Source: an uncultured Collinsella sp.
GTDB taxonomy: Bacteria > Actinomycetota > Coriobacteriia > Coriobacteriales > Coriobacteriaceae
NCBI GenBank assembly: GCA_900751755.1
Contig: CAADSP010000004.1
Location: 1-27,639 of the forward strand
Length of the DNA: 27,639 nt
Direction: 5' to 3'
Shown: piece after piece, positions 7,154 to 15,212 of the stretch
Layout of the letters: the number at the start of each line of letters is the position of its first letter
Position numbering within the stretch: position 1 is the stretch's first letter
The notes under the pieces: model-generated
What the model saw: the letters and a program-made list of their open reading frames with translations, nothing else
Database searches by the model: none
Told to the model about the DNA's origin: nothing
Made by a program: the position numbers and the translations under genes

Positions 7154-9343
7154 TTAAATCAATTTGGTTGACTCCAGCTTTTCGATGATCCAGTCGTTGG
7201 CTTTGATAACCGGGCGGCGGAAGACGACGCCCAGGGCCAGCGACGGAATCAGATAGCTCGCCAGAATGCCCAACTCAACCCAGTACTCCATATGGTAGGC
7301 ACCGGCCATGGCGGCGTGCATGGCGTTGATGCCGTGGGTAAACGGCAGGAACGGATAGATCGCCTGGAACACGGGACCGGTCATCTCGATGGGGAACGTA
7401 CCGCCCGAACCGCCGACCTGCATGACCAGCAGCACGACGGCGAGGGCCTTGCCGATATCTCCAAACGATACCGTGAGCGTGTAGACGATATTGGAGAACA
7501 CGAGGCTCGCGACCCAGCCGGCAAGCACAAACTGCAGGGGGTTGTCGCACTGGATGCCAAAGAACAGAATGTCGCCCGCGCACACGAGCGTTGCCTGCAG
7601 CAAGGCCAGACCGCCAAAGAACAGATAACGGCCCAGGTAGATCTCGTGCAAGCGCACGGGAATGAGTTCGTTGATGAGCTCATCGTCAACCGAGACCTTC
7701 ATCATGGCCGCCAGAACAATCGAGCCCACCCACAGCGACAAAATCGTGTAGAACGGCGCCATGGCCGAGCCGTAGTTGCGGATCGGATAGACCGGCTTGC
7801 GATCGAGCGCAACGGGGCCGGAAAGCGACACGGCGAGGCCATCGGGGTCGTTGCCGATCATCGTCTTGATCGTGGCCAGATCGTCCGACATAAGGGCACC
7901 GTCGAGCTCGTCCTTGAACGCGCTAATCTTGTCCGATGCCTCACCCAGCTGATCGGAAGCCTTGTTGACGAGCCTTGCAGCCTTGGAGAGACCCTTCGCG
8001 AGCGAACCAGAGGCGTCGGTCAGACCGCTCACGGCGCTATCTAGGTCACCCGAGATACCGTTCAGGGAATCCAGAACGCCCGAAATTGTCTTCTTGAGCT
8101 CTTTGGCCTTAACCGAGAACGTAGAATCGTAGTCGGACTTGGCACCCGAGATACCCGCCTTGGCATCGGCGATGGCCTGGTCGACCTCGGCACGCGAGCT
8201 GTTGACCTCGGCCATGCTCTTCGTGAGCGACGTCGCGATGTTCGTCAGCTCATTGGCATTGTTGCGGTACTCCGTCGCGGTTTTGTCAAGCTCAGCAGCC
8301 GCGTCCTCAAGCCCTGCCTTGAGCTTATCGTTACTCACCTGGCCAGCAAGACTACGGAGCTCATTCGCCGTGGCATCAATCTCGTCGGCACGGTTCTTGA
8401 GTGACACTGCACCATCGTTGAGCTGAGACACCGTAAGATTGACATGCTTGTTTGCAGCGTCGAATGCCTTTGCGAGCTCGGTAGAAACGTTATCGAACGA
8501 ACCTGCGCTCCCATCAATAGCGGCATCGATCGCATCGCTGGCAGACTTGAGCGCTTGCTCGGAATCGGCAATACCGCTCTCGGCATGCTGCATGAGCTGC
8601 TTCACCGACTCCTCGGTCGATCCGGACTGTTTGAGCATGCCGCCCGCCGATGTCAGTGAATCGGACGTAGAACTCAAAATGCCCGCAAGCGACGTTGCAC
8701 TGGCCTGAACGTCCTGCAGGTCCTGGACCGAATCGCCCAGCGTCGAGGACAGATTGGCGATAAAGTTGCTCACCTGGTCGGTGCTCATATAGTCGAGCAG
8801 GCTGGACACGGTCTTAAGGCCGATGGTCGTGATGGTCTTGGTAAAGGTCTCGTTGACCTGACTCTGGACGGCGCTCGAACCCTTTTCAGTCACGATCTGC
8901 GCGATGGCGTTGGCCTTCTGGTTCTCATAGAACTCGATATCGGCGTGCTTCACCTCGGTCGAGAAAAGCGTCATCATGTCGGCGCTAAACGTTTTAGGGA
9001 TAACGACGGCAGCGTAGTACGCGCCCGACTTAACGCCCTCAATCGCCTTATCGCGGTCGTTGAGGACGACCCAATCGAAGTTCTCGTTGCCGCGCAGGGT
9101 GGAGGTTACGTTTTCGCCCACGTTGACCTCGACGGGAATCAGATCGCTCTCGTAGCCCTCGTCGGTGTTGACCACGGCGATCTTGAGATTGCCGGTGTTG
9201 CCATACGGATCCCAGCTTCCGGCGATGTTAAACCACGCGTACAGGCACGGCACGATAATGAGACCCATCACGACAATCAAGCCAATCACGGAGCGAGACA
9301 CGTTTTGGACATCGCGCTTAAACAGGTGCAGGATGTTTTTCAT
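7154..9343 (-). CDS. YhgE/Pip-family membrane protein (second of pair)
   Basis: 729 residues in the layout of the YhgE/Pip family (Lactococcus Pip, and related to the YueB/EsaA proteins of type VII secretion, both known as phage receptors). One N-terminal helix (about 18-38) is followed by the conserved WDPYGNT, then a long extracytoplasmic Ala/Ser/Asp-rich coiled-coil region (about 60-510). About six C-terminal helices begin near APFYTILSLWVG, as in ABC-2-type permeases. The shared phrase YYAAVVIPK also appears in its neighbour. ATG 9343 directly follows the TAA of the upstream paralogue, and its AAAGGAGGTGAGG ribosome site lies inside that gene's last codons, so the two are co-translated. 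A strong terminator follows at 7021-7058. The cellular role in this lineage is not established. Confidence 0.93.
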   Translation of the reverse strand: MKNILHLFKRDVQNVSRSVIGLIVVMGLIIVPCLYAWFNIAGSWDPYGNTGNLKIAVVNTDEGYESDLIPVEVNVGENVTSTLRGNENFDWVVLNDRDKAIEGVKSGAYYAAVVIPKTFSADMMTLFSTEVKHADIEFYENQKANAIAQIVTEKGSSAVQSQVNETFTKTITTIGLKTVSSLLDYMSTDQVSNFIANLSSTLGDSVQDLQDVQASATSLAGILSSTSDSLTSAGGMLKQSGSTEESVKQLMQHAESGIADSEQALKSASDAIDAAIDGSAGSFDNVSTELAKAFDAANKHVNLTVSQLNDGAVSLKNRADEIDATANELRSLAGQVSNDKLKAGLEDAAAELDKTATEYRNNANELTNIATSLTKSMAEVNSSRAEVDQAIADAKAGISGAKSDYDSTFSVKAKELKKTISGVLDSLNGISGDLDSAVSGLTDASGSLAKGLSKAARLVNKASDQLGEASDKISAFKDELDGALMSDDLATIKTMIGNDPDGLAVSLSGPVALDRKPVYPIRNYGSAMAPFYTILSLWVGSIVLAAMMKVSVDDELINELIPVRLHEIYLGRYLFFGGLALLQATLVCAGDILFFGIQCDNPLQFVLAGWVASLVFSNIVYTLTVSFGDIGKALAVVLLVMQVGGSGGTFPIEMTGPVFQAIYPFLPFTHGINAMHAAMAGAYHMEYWVELGILASYLIPSLALGVVFRRPVIKANDWIIEKLESTKLI

Positions 9344-12169
9344 TTATGCCTCACCTCCTTTGGAGTGCTTGCCAAGCGGGGTGGTGTCCCCGTCGTTTCC
9401 GTTTACGTTGTCAACGCCGTCGGCATCATGAGCTTTACGATGCGCACCGGTATGCGGCAGACGGCTCGTGGGCTGTTCGCTGTCCTTGGTGCCCCGCTCG
9501 CTGGCGTTGAGACCAAACATGCGACGGGCAGCAGGAATGGCGGCCGTGTGCTCGCGCATCTCGCGACGCAGGTCCTCATCCGAAAGCGCCGAGATGCGCA
9601 TCTGGGTATTGAGGCTCGCGCGGATGTACTCGATGTTGATGAGCCAGCCACAGATGGCGATAACCGAAATGATCCAGATAACGAGCAGGATAATCTTGCC
9701 GTTATTGTCGATATCGAGCACCGTCGAAAGCACAAAGAGCAGAACCTGCACGCCTACCACGGCGGCAAAACCGCCCTTGATGTAGTACGGGTAGCGATGC
9801 TCAAACGCCACGGCATGATCGAGCAACTCGCGACGGTACGAATCCGAATCGAGCATGACGCGCATGGCCGTGCGCAGCGAATAGCGCTGGCGCGGCAGGT
9901 CGTTGGACTCGCAGATCATGAGCCCCGTCGTGGAAAGCTGTCTATCAAAGAGCAGGTTGAGGTTGAGCAGCAACGGGCGCAGCTGCAGACCGATAAAGAG
10001 CGCCACGATCAGGAACACGCCCAGGATGCACAGGTTGAACAGGTAGTTGAACGAATACATGCCACCGACGGTCTCGCGCAGCAGGTTGATGCCATAGGTG
10101 AAGGGCAGCAGCGGATGCAGCCATTGGAAGAAGCCGGGCATCATCTCGATGGGATACATGCCCGACGAGCCGGGGATCTGCACAATGACGAGGATGACGC
10201 CAATGGCTTTACCGATATGCTTAAAGGTGGTGGACAGCGCATAGATGATGTTGACGTAAGTGAACGAGATAGCGATGCCGCCCAGCACAAAGAGCAGCGG
10301 ATTGACGCACTGAACGCCAATGACCAGGTCGCCCACCGTAACGATAATGGCCTGGAACGCACCTAGGATCACCATCAGCAGCCAGCGGCCAAAGTAGCCC
10401 TGACGCGCCGTAAAGCTACCGATGCCCTCGCGGTCGACCTCGAGCTTGTAGATAGCGATGAGCACATAGCCGCCTACCCACAGCGCCAGATTGGTGTAGA
10501 AGGGCGCGATGCCCGAGCCAAAGCTCTTGACCGGATAGATTGACTTGGACGTCAGCTCAACCGGAGATGCCATGAAATCTGCCACGTCATTGACGTCGAC
10601 GTCCATGAGGTCGGCTAACTCGCCCATAGACTCAGAGGTCTGCAGCGCCGCAATGTCATTAGCGGCGGTCGCGAGCTTGTCCTGAACCTTGGCAAGGGAG
10701 GCATCGGTTTGGGACAGCGTGGTCTTTGCCTGCTTGAGCGTGGCGTCGAGCTGCGCCAGCGTGCCGCGCGCGCTCGCTATCGTGGGGGTCATACCCGATA
10801 CAATGCCGGTCAAATCGCCCGAAACGGCGGCAAAGGAGTCAAGCGCGCTCGAAGCCTTCGGCAGCGCGTTCTGCCCCAGATCGGTCTGAGCCTGACCGAG
10901 GTTAGCCGTACCGGTCTGAATTGCCGTGTTGAGTGCGTTACTCGCGTTCGAGATTGCCTTAGCGTCGTTTGCCATGGCCCTCGACTGTGCAGAAAGGCCA
11001 TCCTTAATGCTCTGCAGCTTCTGGTTTTGCTCGCGAAGCGAATTGATGGTCGACGCGATGAGCGCATCGGCGTTCTCCGATCCCGTCGACGTATCGTTAA
11101 CGAGAATCTGCAGGCGCTCGATGACAGCGCTGTTGTGGTCAATCGTCGCCTGAAGGGATTCGAGCGAGTTGTCGATTCGAGTGGTCGTGGACGTAACCGT
11201 ACCGGTAAGCCTGCCAATCGCGGCGTTCGCAGAAGCCGATGTCTTACTCAGCACGATGCTGCCCTCCGAAAGTGCCTTGGAGAGCGAGGTGATGGACTTG
11301 CCAGCCGTGGTGCGAGCTTCGCCCAGCAGATCATTACCCTGAGCGATTGCCTGCGTTAGCGAAGGCGCCTGCCCCTGCAGGCCCGCCAGTGCAGCATCGG
11401 CCGAAGCAATCGAGTTGCTCGTCTTGTCGATGGCGGTGTTCATGTCGCCGATGGAATCGCGTACTTCGCCCAGGGTATCAGACGCCTCGGACACCGAGCC
11501 CGCCAGCGAATCCTTGGTCTGGGTTGCCTTGTCTTTAAGGTCGATGCCAGCATCTTTGGCAATGCCCGCGACGGTCTCGCCCACCGTGGAGACAAACTCC
11601 GAGTTGATCTGCTCCTCGATGGTGTTGGCACCGGTATCGGTGACCTTGGGCGCAATGGCGCTCTTTTTCTCGTTGACGTAATAGGTGAGCTTCGGCTGAT
11701 GGTAATTGCCGTCGAGCATCGAGACGAGATTGTCGGAGAAGTTCTTGGGAATCACGATGGCAGCATAGTATTCGCCACTTTCGACGCCCTCTTTGGCATC
11801 TGCCGCCGAGTCGACGAAGGTCCAGCCAAGCTGGTCGTTCTCCTTGAGCTGGTCGACCACCTTATCGCCTGCGTTGAGCTCTCCCACTAGGTCGTTCTGG
11901 GTGCCCTGATCGTTGTTGGCGATGGCGATTTTAATGCCCTGGGTATTTCCGTACGGATCCCAGTTTGCAACGATGTTGTACCAGGCATACAGCGAGGGAA
12001 TGACGCACACGCCCAGGGTGACCACCAGGGCGACGGGATTCATAAGCAGTCGCTTAATGTCGCGCTTAAATATCGCAAAGGAGACCTTTGCGTTGGATAG
12101 TTTGCTGCCGAGACTCACGCTTGGACCATCCATCCTGTCGTTGAATCGAATCGTACTATCGATAACCAT
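9344..12169 (-). CDS. YhgE/Pip-family membrane protein with extra C-terminal membrane domain
   Basis: 941 residues from ATG 12169. The N-terminal helix (about 46-66), WDPYGNT, YYAAIVIPK, a long Ser/Ala/Thr/Asp coiled-coil body and a C-terminal six-helix block starting APFYTNLALWVG match the downstream paralogue. It then continues for about 190 residues not present there: a soluble stretch, two more strong hydrophobic segments (around VVGVQVLLFVLSTVL and IILLVIWIISVIAICGWL) and a charged tail with many Asn, Asp and Gly. The start is uncertain: TTG 12202, ATG 12169 and ATG 12130 are in frame and none has a clear Shine-Dalgarno; I take 12169. A TATATT -10 and a GTACAGGTGTAC palindrome lie upstream. 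The gene ends exactly where the next begins. Confidence 0.92.
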   Translation of the reverse strand: MVIDSTIRFNDRMDGPSVSLGSKLSNAKVSFAIFKRDIKRLLMNPVALVVTLGVCVIPSLYAWYNIVANWDPYGNTQGIKIAIANNDQGTQNDLVGELNAGDKVVDQLKENDQLGWTFVDSAADAKEGVESGEYYAAIVIPKNFSDNLVSMLDGNYHQPKLTYYVNEKKSAIAPKVTDTGANTIEEQINSEFVSTVGETVAGIAKDAGIDLKDKATQTKDSLAGSVSEASDTLGEVRDSIGDMNTAIDKTSNSIASADAALAGLQGQAPSLTQAIAQGNDLLGEARTTAGKSITSLSKALSEGSIVLSKTSASANAAIGRLTGTVTSTTTRIDNSLESLQATIDHNSAVIERLQILVNDTSTGSENADALIASTINSLREQNQKLQSIKDGLSAQSRAMANDAKAISNASNALNTAIQTGTANLGQAQTDLGQNALPKASSALDSFAAVSGDLTGIVSGMTPTIASARGTLAQLDATLKQAKTTLSQTDASLAKVQDKLATAANDIAALQTSESMGELADLMDVDVNDVADFMASPVELTSKSIYPVKSFGSGIAPFYTNLALWVGGYVLIAIYKLEVDREGIGSFTARQGYFGRWLLMVILGAFQAIIVTVGDLVIGVQCVNPLLFVLGGIAISFTYVNIIYALSTTFKHIGKAIGVILVIVQIPGSSGMYPIEMMPGFFQWLHPLLPFTYGINLLRETVGGMYSFNYLFNLCILGVFLIVALFIGLQLRPLLLNLNLLFDRQLSTTGLMICESNDLPRQRYSLRTAMRVMLDSDSYRRELLDHAVAFEHRYPYYIKGGFAAVVGVQVLLFVLSTVLDIDNNGKIILLVIWIISVIAICGWLINIEYIRASLNTQMRISALSDEDLRREMREHTAAIPAARRMFGLNASERGTKDSEQPTSRLPHTGAHRKAHDADGVDNVNGNDGDTTPLGKHSKGGEA

Positions 12170-12225
12170 TGTACGTAGGCGCTTTAGCGTCTCAGTGCAC
12201 AATGGTATTGAGTTTTGCGGGTAGC

Positions 12226-12261
12226 AATATACTACGAAGACGAATTAACGTACAGGTGTAC
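12226..12261 (-). promoter_or_regulatory. promoter with overlapping palindrome upstream of the YhgE/Pip pair
   Basis: The minus strand has TATATT (12226-12231). The -35 position, 17 bp upstream, falls inside the perfect palindrome GTACAGGTGTAC (12250-12261). A repressor bound there would cover the -35. The -35 hexamer itself (TGTACG) is weak. The pairing of palindrome and promoter is my inference. Confidence 0.4.
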
Positions 12262-12317
12262 AGTATCTTTAATTTCAGCTGGTCACAAAACCACAACCCC
12301 GACAAATAATTGATCCC

Positions 12318-12332
12318 TTGGGGACGGAGGAA
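12318..12332 (+). repeat. second copy of the GGGGACGGAGGAA box
   Basis: TTGGGGACGGAGGAA here equals 4077-4091 exactly. Both copies are preceded by GATC a few bases upstream and followed by ATCA (directly here, after AACGG there). It leads, ten or so bases later, into the hairpin at 12346-12415. The rest of the 12203-12445 gap holds only the YhgE promoter and AT-rich sequence. Confidence 0.85.
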
Positions 12333-12345
12333 TCATTCAAAAGGA

Positions 12346-12415
12346 AACGAGAGTGGAAAATCTCCCACTTCAAGCCCGCATTCGAGCCAAAAGTGGGAGA
12401 TTATCCACTCTCGTT
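12346..12415. repeat. near-perfect 25-bp inverted repeat, long hairpin
   Basis: Arms of 25 bp (12346-12370 and 12391-12415) with one mismatch enclose a 20-base loop. The arm starts AACGAGAGTGGA and ends TCTCCCACTT. It lies 31 bases past the htpG stop. Minus-strand RNA would end in UUUCCUUUUG, so it may also serve as the htpG terminator, but the stem is far longer than such terminators need. Confidence 0.9.
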
Positions 12416-12445
12416 CTAATCTAGTTACGGTGCCGTATCCCCGAA

Positions 12446-14470
12446 CTACATCAAGTTGCAGACAGCTGCCGCGAAGGCTACGGGGTCCTCGGGGAGGATG
12501 CCTTCGACGAGCAGGGCCTGGTCGTAAAGCAGGCCGGAGTACTGCTTGATCTTGTCGGCATCGCCCGCCTTCTGGGCAGCGACGAGCTTGGCGAAGACCG
12601 GGTGCTTAGCGTTGAGCTCGAGCACGCGCTGGCTCTTGGGCATACCGTCGGGCGTACCCTCGGGACCCTTCTGGAGCACCTTCTCCATCTCGAGCGAAAG
12701 CGGGCCTTCGGTGGTGATGCAGGCGGGGGCATCGGTCAGGCGCGCGGAGACGGCAACCTTCTCGACCTTGTCGCCGAGCGCCTCCTTCATGGCGTTAAAG
12801 AGGTCCTCGTTCTCCTTGGTGGCGTCCTCGGCCTCCTTCTTCTCGTCATCGGTCGCCAAGTCAAGATCGCCGGTCGCGACGTTCTTAAGCTCCAGGTGAC
12901 GATCCTCGACCTCAGGCTCGGCACCATCGGCAACTGCCTTCTCGGCAGCCTCGCGAGCAGCGTCATCCTCGTAGACCTTGGGCATATCGGCAGCCACGTA
13001 CTCACGCATGGCCTGGAAGGTGAACTCATCCACGTCCTGCGTCAGCAGTAGTACATCGTAGCCGCGGTCGAGCACGCCCTTCACGACGGGCATCTTGGCC
13101 AGACGCTCGCGCGAATCGCCGGCGGCATAGTAGATTGCCTTCTGGCCCTCGGGCATACCCTTAGCATACTCGGCAAGGGTGATCATCTTCTGCTCCTTGG
13201 CAGACCAGAACAGCAGCAGGTCGGCGAGCTCATCGGCCTTCATGCCGTAGCTCGAGTAGATACCGTACTTAAGGCCGCGACCAAAGTTCTCAAAGAACTT
13301 CTCGTAGGCCTCGCGGTCGTTGTCACGCATATCCTCAAGGTCGGCGGTGATCTTCTTCTCGACACGCTTGGCAATGGCCTTGAGCTGACGGTTCTGCTGC
13401 AGCGTCTCACGCGAAATATTGAGCGTCACGTCGGCAGAGTCCACGACACCGCGCACAAAGTTGTAGTAGTCGGGCAGCAGGTCGTCGCACTTCTCCATAA
13501 TTAGCACGTTGGAGCTGTAGAGCGCCAGACCCTTCTCGTAGTCCTTGCTGTACAGATCGAACGGGGCGCGACCCGGCACAAACAGCAGTGCATCGTACTC
13601 AAGCGTACCCTCGGCATGGAAGCTGATGGTGCGCGCGGGATCGTCAAAGTCGTGGAACGTGGACTTGTAGAACTCGTTGTAATCCTTCTGCTCAACGTCG
13701 GAGCTGCGCTTTTTCCAGATCGGCGTCATGGAGTTGATGGTCTCGAGCTCCTGGTAGTCCTCGTACTCGGGCTTGTAATCATCCGGCGCGTCCTCGGGCT
13801 TGGGTTTCTGGCGGCTCTTGGACACCATCATCTGGATCGGGTAGCGCACATAGTTGCTGTACTGCTGAATCAGGCTCTTGAGGCCCCACTCGGTCAGGAA
13901 GCGATCGTAGGTCTCGGCCTCGCCGTCGGCATCGAGCTTCTCGTTCTCGCGCAGCGTCAGGATGACATCGGTACCGTGCTCGGCGCGCTCGCCGTCCTCG
14001 ATGGTGTAGCCCTCAAGACCGTCGGATTCCCACACATGGGCGACATCCTCGCCATAGGCGCGGCTGACGACCTTCACATGGCTGGCGACCATAAAAGCCG
14101 AGTAGAAGCCCACGCCAAACTGGCCGATGATGTCGACATCCGAACCCTGCTGCTCGGCGTTCTCGGTCTTAAACTCCTCGGAGCCGGAATGGGCGATGGT
14201 GCCCAGATTGCGCTCGAGCTCCTCGGCGGTCATGCCAATGCCGTTATCCGAGATGGTAATGGTGCGGGCGTCTTTATCAAAGGAGACGCGAATGGCCAGG
14301 TCGCCCTGGTCGATCTTGACGCTCGGGTCCTGCAGGCTCTTAAAGTTGAGCTTGTCGACGGCGTCGCTCGCGTTAGAGATAAGCTCGCGCAGGAAGATTT
14401 CTTTATTGGTGTAGATGGAGTTGATCATGAGGTCGAGCAGTTTTTTGCTCTCGGTCTTAAATTGACGCAT
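12446..14470 (-). CDS. htpG: molecular chaperone HtpG (Hsp90)
   Basis: A cytoplasmic Hsp90-family ATP-driven chaperone of 674 residues, slightly longer than the E. coli protein (624). The N-terminal ATPase site is clear: ELISNASDA (29-37), ISDNGIGM (73-80), GTIAHSGS (90-97) and GQFGVGFYSAFM (116-127). A charged linker is small, as usual for bacteria. The middle domain carries the catalytic-loop Arg segment NISRETLQQNRQLKAI. An acidic, Glu/Asp/Ala-rich stretch around residues 515-570 precedes the C-terminal dimerisation domain. The ATG 14470 follows GAAAGGACTGCAC. I saw no CIRCE or HAIR-type heat-shock operator upstream. The leader instead contains a terminator-like hairpin (14501-14525). Confidence 0.97.
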   Translation of the reverse strand: MRQFKTESKKLLDLMINSIYTNKEIFLRELISNASDAVDKLNFKSLQDPSVKIDQGDLAIRVSFDKDARTITISDNGIGMTAEELERNLGTIAHSGSEEFKTENAEQQGSDVDIIGQFGVGFYSAFMVASHVKVVSRAYGEDVAHVWESDGLEGYTIEDGERAEHGTDVILTLRENEKLDADGEAETYDRFLTEWGLKSLIQQYSNYVRYPIQMMVSKSRQKPKPEDAPDDYKPEYEDYQELETINSMTPIWKKRSSDVEQKDYNEFYKSTFHDFDDPARTISFHAEGTLEYDALLFVPGRAPFDLYSKDYEKGLALYSSNVLIMEKCDDLLPDYYNFVRGVVDSADVTLNISRETLQQNRQLKAIAKRVEKKITADLEDMRDNDREAYEKFFENFGRGLKYGIYSSYGMKADELADLLLFWSAKEQKMITLAEYAKGMPEGQKAIYYAAGDSRERLAKMPVVKGVLDRGYDVLLLTQDVDEFTFQAMREYVAADMPKVYEDDAAREAAEKAVADGAEPEVEDRHLELKNVATGDLDLATDDEKKEAEDATKENEDLFNAMKEALGDKVEKVAVSARLTDAPACITTEGPLSLEMEKVLQKGPEGTPDGMPKSQRVLELNAKHPVFAKLVAAQKAGDADKIKQYSGLLYDQALLVEGILPEDPVAFAAAVCNLM

Positions 14471-14500
14471 GTGCAGTCCTTTCGCGCTACCCCTGTCCGC

Positions 14501-14525
14501 AAAAACGGCCCGGTCGCCCGAGCCG
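14501..14525 (-). terminator. terminator-like hairpin in the htpG leader
   Basis: Minus-strand RNA forms an 8-bp stem (CGGCTCGG with CCGGGCCG, one U-G wobble) closed by a GCGA tetraloop and followed by five U. It ends 31 bases before the htpG ATG, too close to leave room for a promoter in between. A candidate -10 (TATAAA, 14557-14562) lies upstream of it. It may end transcription from the GNAT gene, or attenuate htpG. Confidence 0.7.
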
Positions 14526-14556
14526 CATCGCAGACCTGCTATGTTCAGACTTAGAT

Positions 14557-14562
14557 TTTATA
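14557..14562 (-). promoter_or_regulatory. possible -10 box of htpG
   Basis: The minus strand reads TATAAA with a weak TGTATA 17 bp upstream (14580-14585). Transcription would start near 14550, about 80 nt before the ATG and 25 nt before the leader hairpin. No second candidate lies closer. Confidence 0.4.
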
Positions 14563-14634
14563 ACCCATTAACGCGCATATATACATACGGAATCGAAAAA
14601 CTGTATGTCCGAGCGCTCCAATGCGTCAATTGCC

Positions 14635-14681
14635 AAGGAGTGTCCCCAACTGCCGGCAGAAAAGGAACATCCCTATCTGCC
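14635..14681 (-). repeat. structured intergenic block with TTGGGGAC and CTGCCGGCAG
   Basis: On the minus strand a GGCAGA...TCTGCC hairpin (14655-14681) overlaps the GNAT stop codon. It runs into the 10-bp palindrome CTGCCGGCAG (14650-14659) and TTGGGGACACTCCTT (14635-14649). The first eight bases of the last piece equal the start of the boxes at 4077 and 12318. This may be a third, diverged member of the same intergenic family; evidence is modest. Confidence 0.4.
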
Positions 14682-15173
14682 ATCTACGCGCTTGGCCATC
14701 CAGACATGGGGTTGGCCCTCGTCTTCGTAATCTACCGGGGCAATTTGCGTGTAGCCCGCCTTTGCATAGAGCGGCAGCACGTATTCCTGCGCATGCAGCT
14801 TAATAAGCTTAGCGCCGGCATCGCGTGCACACGAAGCACTGGCCTCGACGATCGCACTCGCCAGTCCGCGACGACGCATAGCCGGCAGCACGGCGACGCG
14901 CCCCATAATGTAGGTCTCCCCCGCCGCAACGCCTTCGTCCATGTCGCATGCCGGCAACACTGGGGCCTCTGCGTCAGCCACGCGCTCAAGCTCTTCGGGA
15001 AACACGCGCGAGCAACCGGCAAGCTCGCCGTCTACATAGAGCGTCACATGAATGCAGTTCGGATCCTCGTCGATAGCGTCGAACTCATTCTCGTAGCCCT
15101 GCTCGTCCATAAAAACGACGCGGCGCACCAACGCCGCGTCATCAAAGCATCCTGTCTTAAGTTGGATATCCAT
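14673..15173 (-). CDS. GNAT-family N-acetyltransferase
   Basis: 166 residues with the Gcn5-related acetyltransferase fold: motif A is GRVAVLPAMRRRGLASAIVE (91-110), in which R100-A105 fits the acetyl-CoA pyrophosphate-binding pattern R/Q-x-x-G-x-G/A. It is followed by the helix and AGAKLIKLHAQEYVLPLYAKAGY typical of the C-terminal half. The substrate is not predictable. ATG 15173 has AAAGGG six bases upstream; an in-frame ATG at 15191 lacks such a site. It follows the cpsB-like gene by 39 bases and may be the last gene of that operon. The stop lies inside a hairpin. Confidence 0.88.
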   Translation of the reverse strand: MDIQLKTGCFDDAALVRRVVFMDEQGYENEFDAIDEDPNCIHVTLYVDGELAGCSRVFPEELERVADAEAPVLPACDMDEGVAAGETYIMGRVAVLPAMRRRGLASAIVEASASCARDAGAKLIKLHAQEYVLPLYAKAGYTQIAPVDYEDEGQPHVWMAKRVDGR

Positions 15174-15212
15174 GGCTGCCCTTTCATTCAATGCGAACGT
15201 TAGGGTCCGATT

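Noticed and set aside
7929..8760. Repeats of Ser/Ala/Asp-rich codons in the YhgE/Pip body as a tandem DNA repeat or CRISPR-like array
   Set aside because: The similarity is at the level of heptad-like protein composition; no fixed-length DNA unit recurs. No CRISPR array was found anywhere in the window.
8945..10366. A 473-codon plus-strand frame across the junction of the YhgE/Pip genes
   Set aside because: Antisense to two recognisable membrane proteins, with no ribosome site and a composition typical of shadow frames.
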